NCBI GenBank assembly: GCA_013823945.1
Contig: PNMZ01000004.1
Span: 1 to 64,000, forward strand
Origin: a bacterium
GTDB lineage: Bacteria > Armatimonadota > Fimbriimonadia > Fimbriimonadales > Fimbriimonadaceae
Length of the DNA stretch: 64,000 nt
Reading direction: 5' to 3'
Below, piece after piece: positions 62,080-64,000 of this stretch. Under the pieces are notes generated by a model, which worked only from the letters and a program-made list of their open reading frames with translations, was not told the DNA's origin and searched no databases. Made by a program: the position numbers and the translations under genes. The first letter of the stretch is position 1. The number at the start of each line of letters is the position of its first letter.

Positions 62080-63003
62080 TTATTGTGGTGTTAAATCGAC
62101 TCTGGAACAGTATTCAAGCAGGGATTCAGGGAAAGGGCGGTGGGGGGAGACGCCGGTGGATTCGAGCTTGGCAGTGTTGAGCACGCTGTAGGCAGGGCGA
62201 CGGGCGGGGGTGGGATAGTCGGCGGTCGTGCACGGGGCGAGTTTGATCTCGTTAGGGAGCTGGTGCATTTCCCTGTAAGTTGAAATGGCAAGTTGGGCAA
62301 ACTGGAACCATGTGGCTTGATCGCCGCCAGTGGCGTGATAGATTCCGGCGGGGATACTCAGTTCAATGGCCTGGCAGATCGATTCGCTGAGATCAACCGT
62401 GCTGGTGGGGCATCCGGTTTGGTCGTTGACGACTTTGAGACCAGTTCCTTTGAGGAAATGGGTGATCATGGTGCGGGGGAAGCAAGGACCGTGGGCTCCG
62501 TAGAGCCATGATGTGCGAAAAATGATGGTCTGGTCGTTTTCTTTGATGGCGTTTTGTTCGCCTTGAAGTTTGGATTTTCCGTAGACGCCGAGAGGATTTG
62601 GGGGATCAGCTTCGGTGTACGGGTTTTGGGCGAAGCCATCGAAGACAAAGTCAGTAGAGATGTGGATGAATTTTGCGCCAGTTTCACGAGCGGCAAAGGC
62701 GAGGAGTCCGGGGGCAACCGCGTTGATGCGCATGGCGGCCATAGCCTCGGATTCGGCTTTATCCACGGCTGTGTAGGCGGCACAGTTGATGATGTGGGTG
62801 TAAGGGCCGATGTCACGACGACGGATTTTTTCCAGATGCTGAGGATTGGTGATGTCGAGGTCATTCATCCATGGGGAATCCACTGACCAATTCCGACGCA
62901 GGAGTGCGGCGAGGAGATCCGTGCCGAGCATTCCTTGGCTCCCGATGAGCAGGATTTTTGGGCTAGATATTGACGACGTCGCTTCGGTTGGGGTTGTGTT
63001 CAC
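62080..63003 (-). CDS. rfbD: dTDP-4-dehydrorhamnose reductase
   Basis: A 307-residue short-chain dehydrogenase that completes dTDP-rhamnose synthesis. The Rossmann motif GSQGMLG is at 21-27; the catalytic YGKSK (Y141, K145) and the STDFVFDG segment are present. The GTG at 63003 has GGAGG 11 bases upstream and gives a 307-residue protein; it lies inside the 3' end of the SRPBCC gene. Other rml genes are not in the window. Confidence 0.92.
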   Translation of the reverse strand: MNTTPTEATSSISSPKILLIGSQGMLGTDLLAALLRRNWSVDSPWMNDLDITNPQHLEKIRRRDIGPYTHIINCAAYTAVDKAESEAMAAMRINAVAPGLLAFAARETGAKFIHISTDFVFDGFAQNPYTEADPPNPLGVYGKSKLQGEQNAIKENDQTIIFRTSWLYGAHGPCFPRTMITHFLKGTGLKVVNDQTGCPTSTVDLSESICQAIELSIPAGIYHATGGDQATWFQFAQLAISTYREMHQLPNEIKLAPCTTADYPTPARRPAYSVLNTAKLESTGVSPHRPFPESLLEYCSRVDLTPQ

Positions 63004-63457
63004 GGAGATCGATTCCTCCTTCAATTATGGACTTGAGGTTCGTCAGGAAGAAAGTCCATCCGATGCGGCATCCGTATTGGGCTTTAAGAATTTCTTGGGG
63101 CTCCATCATGCTGGACATAGACTGGGTGAGTTCGAGGAGGGTGCCATCAGAATCGGGAGTTGCGGTGACTTCGATTTGACCCTGGTTGTGGTACCAACCA
63201 TAGACGATGCGGGTGGGTTCGACTTCGAGAATATTGGACTCATCTACTGAGCCGTCGAGCCATGTCCACTTGTATGAACCGCCGGGACGGGCATCTGGAG
63301 TTGCAAGGCCGTTCTGGAGGAATTCGCACTGATTGACGAACCACTTTGTGACGAGACTGGATTGAGTCCAGCCAAGCATGATGTCTTCGGGTTTGGCTTT
63401 GATCCAAATGCGAGTTCGGAACGGTTTGAGAATGAAGTTTGCGTCGATGTTTTCCAT
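62963..63457 (-). CDS. SRPBCC (AHSA1-like) protein
   Basis: A 164-residue protein of the START/SRPBCC fold with an AHSA1-like pattern: TRIWIKAKPEDIMLGWTQ at the start, WTWLDGSV in the middle and GWTFFLTNLKSIIEGG near the end. These proteins often bind hydrophobic ligands. The end overlaps the rfbD start by 41 bases, so the two are coupled. Confidence 0.82.
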   Translation of the reverse strand: MENIDANFILKPFRTRIWIKAKPEDIMLGWTQSSLVTKWFVNQCEFLQNGLATPDARPGGSYKWTWLDGSVDESNILEVEPTRIVYGWYHNQGQIEVTATPDSDGTLLELTQSMSSMMEPQEILKAQYGCRIGWTFFLTNLKSIIEGGIDLREHNPNRSDVVNI

Positions 63458-63475
63458 ATTTGGTACGGTTCGTCT

Positions 63476-64000
63476 TTATCCTACGGCCACGTGAACCAGT
63501 TCTTTGGCGTAGTCGCTGGTTGACGCTTGACCTCCGAGATCGATTGTGAGGCACTTTCCGTCTTGACAGACGCGCATGACGGCATTTTGGATTTTGTCGG
63601 CTTTTTCGTGTTCGCCAAGATGACGGAGCATCATCACGGCACTCATGAGGAGTGCGGTGGGATTGGCTACACCTTTGCCCGCGATGTCGGGGGCGGAACC
63701 GTGGACGGCTTCGAATACGGCGCAGTTGGTGCCGATGTTTGCACCGGGAGCGAGTCCGAGACCTCCTACTAGTCCGGCGCAGAGATCAGAGATGATATCA
63801 CCGTATAGGTTTTCGGTCACGAGGACATCGAACTGCTGAGGTTTGGTGACGAGTTGCATACAGCAATTGTCGACAATAATGTCATTGGATTCGATATCAG
63901 GATAGTTTTTTGCGGCTTTGTAGAATTCTTCCAGGAAGAGCCCATCAGAGAGTTTCATGATGTTGGCTTTGTGGACGACGGTGACTTTCTTTCGCTGCTG
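63476..64000 (-). CDS. NAD-dependent isocitrate dehydrogenase, 3' part
   Basis: The last 174 residues of a beta-decarboxylating dehydrogenase; the 5' end lies beyond the window. The segment opens with KKVTVVHKANIMKLSDG and contains the metal/substrate motif DNCCMQLV, VTENLYGDIISDL and GSAPDIAGKGVANPTA. The MKLSDGLF and MQLV segments fit NAD-type isocitrate dehydrogenase better than 3-isopropylmalate dehydrogenase, but the two are close. It ends 18 bases before the SRPBCC start on the same strand. Confidence 0.85.
   Translation of the reverse strand, partial: QQRKKVTVVHKANIMKLSDGLFLEEFYKAAKNYPDIESNDIIVDNCCMQLVTKPQQFDVLVTENLYGDIISDLCAGLVGGLGLAPGANIGTNCAVFEAVHGSAPDIAGKGVANPTALLMSAVMMLRHLGEHEKADKIQNAVMRVCQDGKCLTIDLGGQASTSDYAKELVHVAVG

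Overview
The window is a contiguous, gene-dense bacterial chromosome segment of intermediate G+C with 69 supported protein genes, two tRNA genes and no phage or insertion sequence. The best guess for the host is the phylum Armatimonadota, near Fimbriimonas. This is inferred, not proven. It rests on type IV-prepilin-like proteins whose helix reads [19 protein letters not shown] followed by LFPVFAKAKE or [10 protein letters not shown], two PEP-CTERM proteins, many small lipoproteins, MIO/urocanase-type histidine degradation and the futalosine menaquinone route.

Layout. 1-1406: a DUF2071 gene on a segment bounded by a 26-bp direct repeat that duplicates the start of a small membrane protein gene. 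1470-3784 (minus): an MscS channel and a fasciclin protein. 3961-8808: str operon (rpsL, rpsG, fusA, tuf, rpsJ) behind a strong promoter and two leader terminators. 8904-10348: a coupled pair of membrane proteins with no ribosomal role. 10563-19094: S10/spc ribosomal genes in three blocks (rplCDWB; rpsS-rplV-rpsC-rplP-rpmC-rpsQ; rplN-rplX-rplE), interrupted by two secreted-protein genes and ending early after rplE. 19168-20401: a NIF3 protein and tRNA-Ser. 20496-24962: a soluble PAS-GAF histidine kinase and OmpR-type regulator between two paralogous glycine-rich exported proteins of Spy/CpxP-like pattern. 25012-31619: aquaporin, a TIM-barrel protein, RseP-type protease plus dxr, a DUF433/PIN-like toxin-antitoxin pair, mqnE and arsC. 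31737-38073: a prepilin with a tiny leader ORF, a diguanylate cyclase, rplI, an MCE protein with a probable barrel domain, and a secreted protein. 38431-46864: clpC, tRNA-Val, a redoxin and a half-size TauE, a DMT transporter, an oxidoreductase/BNR pair and a PEP-CTERM protein. 46917-54434: a complete histidine-utilisation set (hutU, hutH, hutG, hutI) interleaved with a tandem universal stress protein and a prepilin. 54517-64000: a PEP-CTERM protein, lipoproteins, a dienelactone hydrolase, a CtlX-type amidinohydrolase, a YHYH protein, rfbD, an SRPBCC protein and the 3' part of an NAD-type isocitrate dehydrogenase.

A theme across the window is a TANNNT box placed 6-8 bases before the start codon of at least thirteen first-in-unit genes, with no Shine-Dalgarno sequence, which suggests leaderless transcripts. 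Operon-internal genes and ribosomal protein genes use ordinary Shine-Dalgarno sites. Most other intergenic signals are clean intrinsic terminators, several of them bidirectional.
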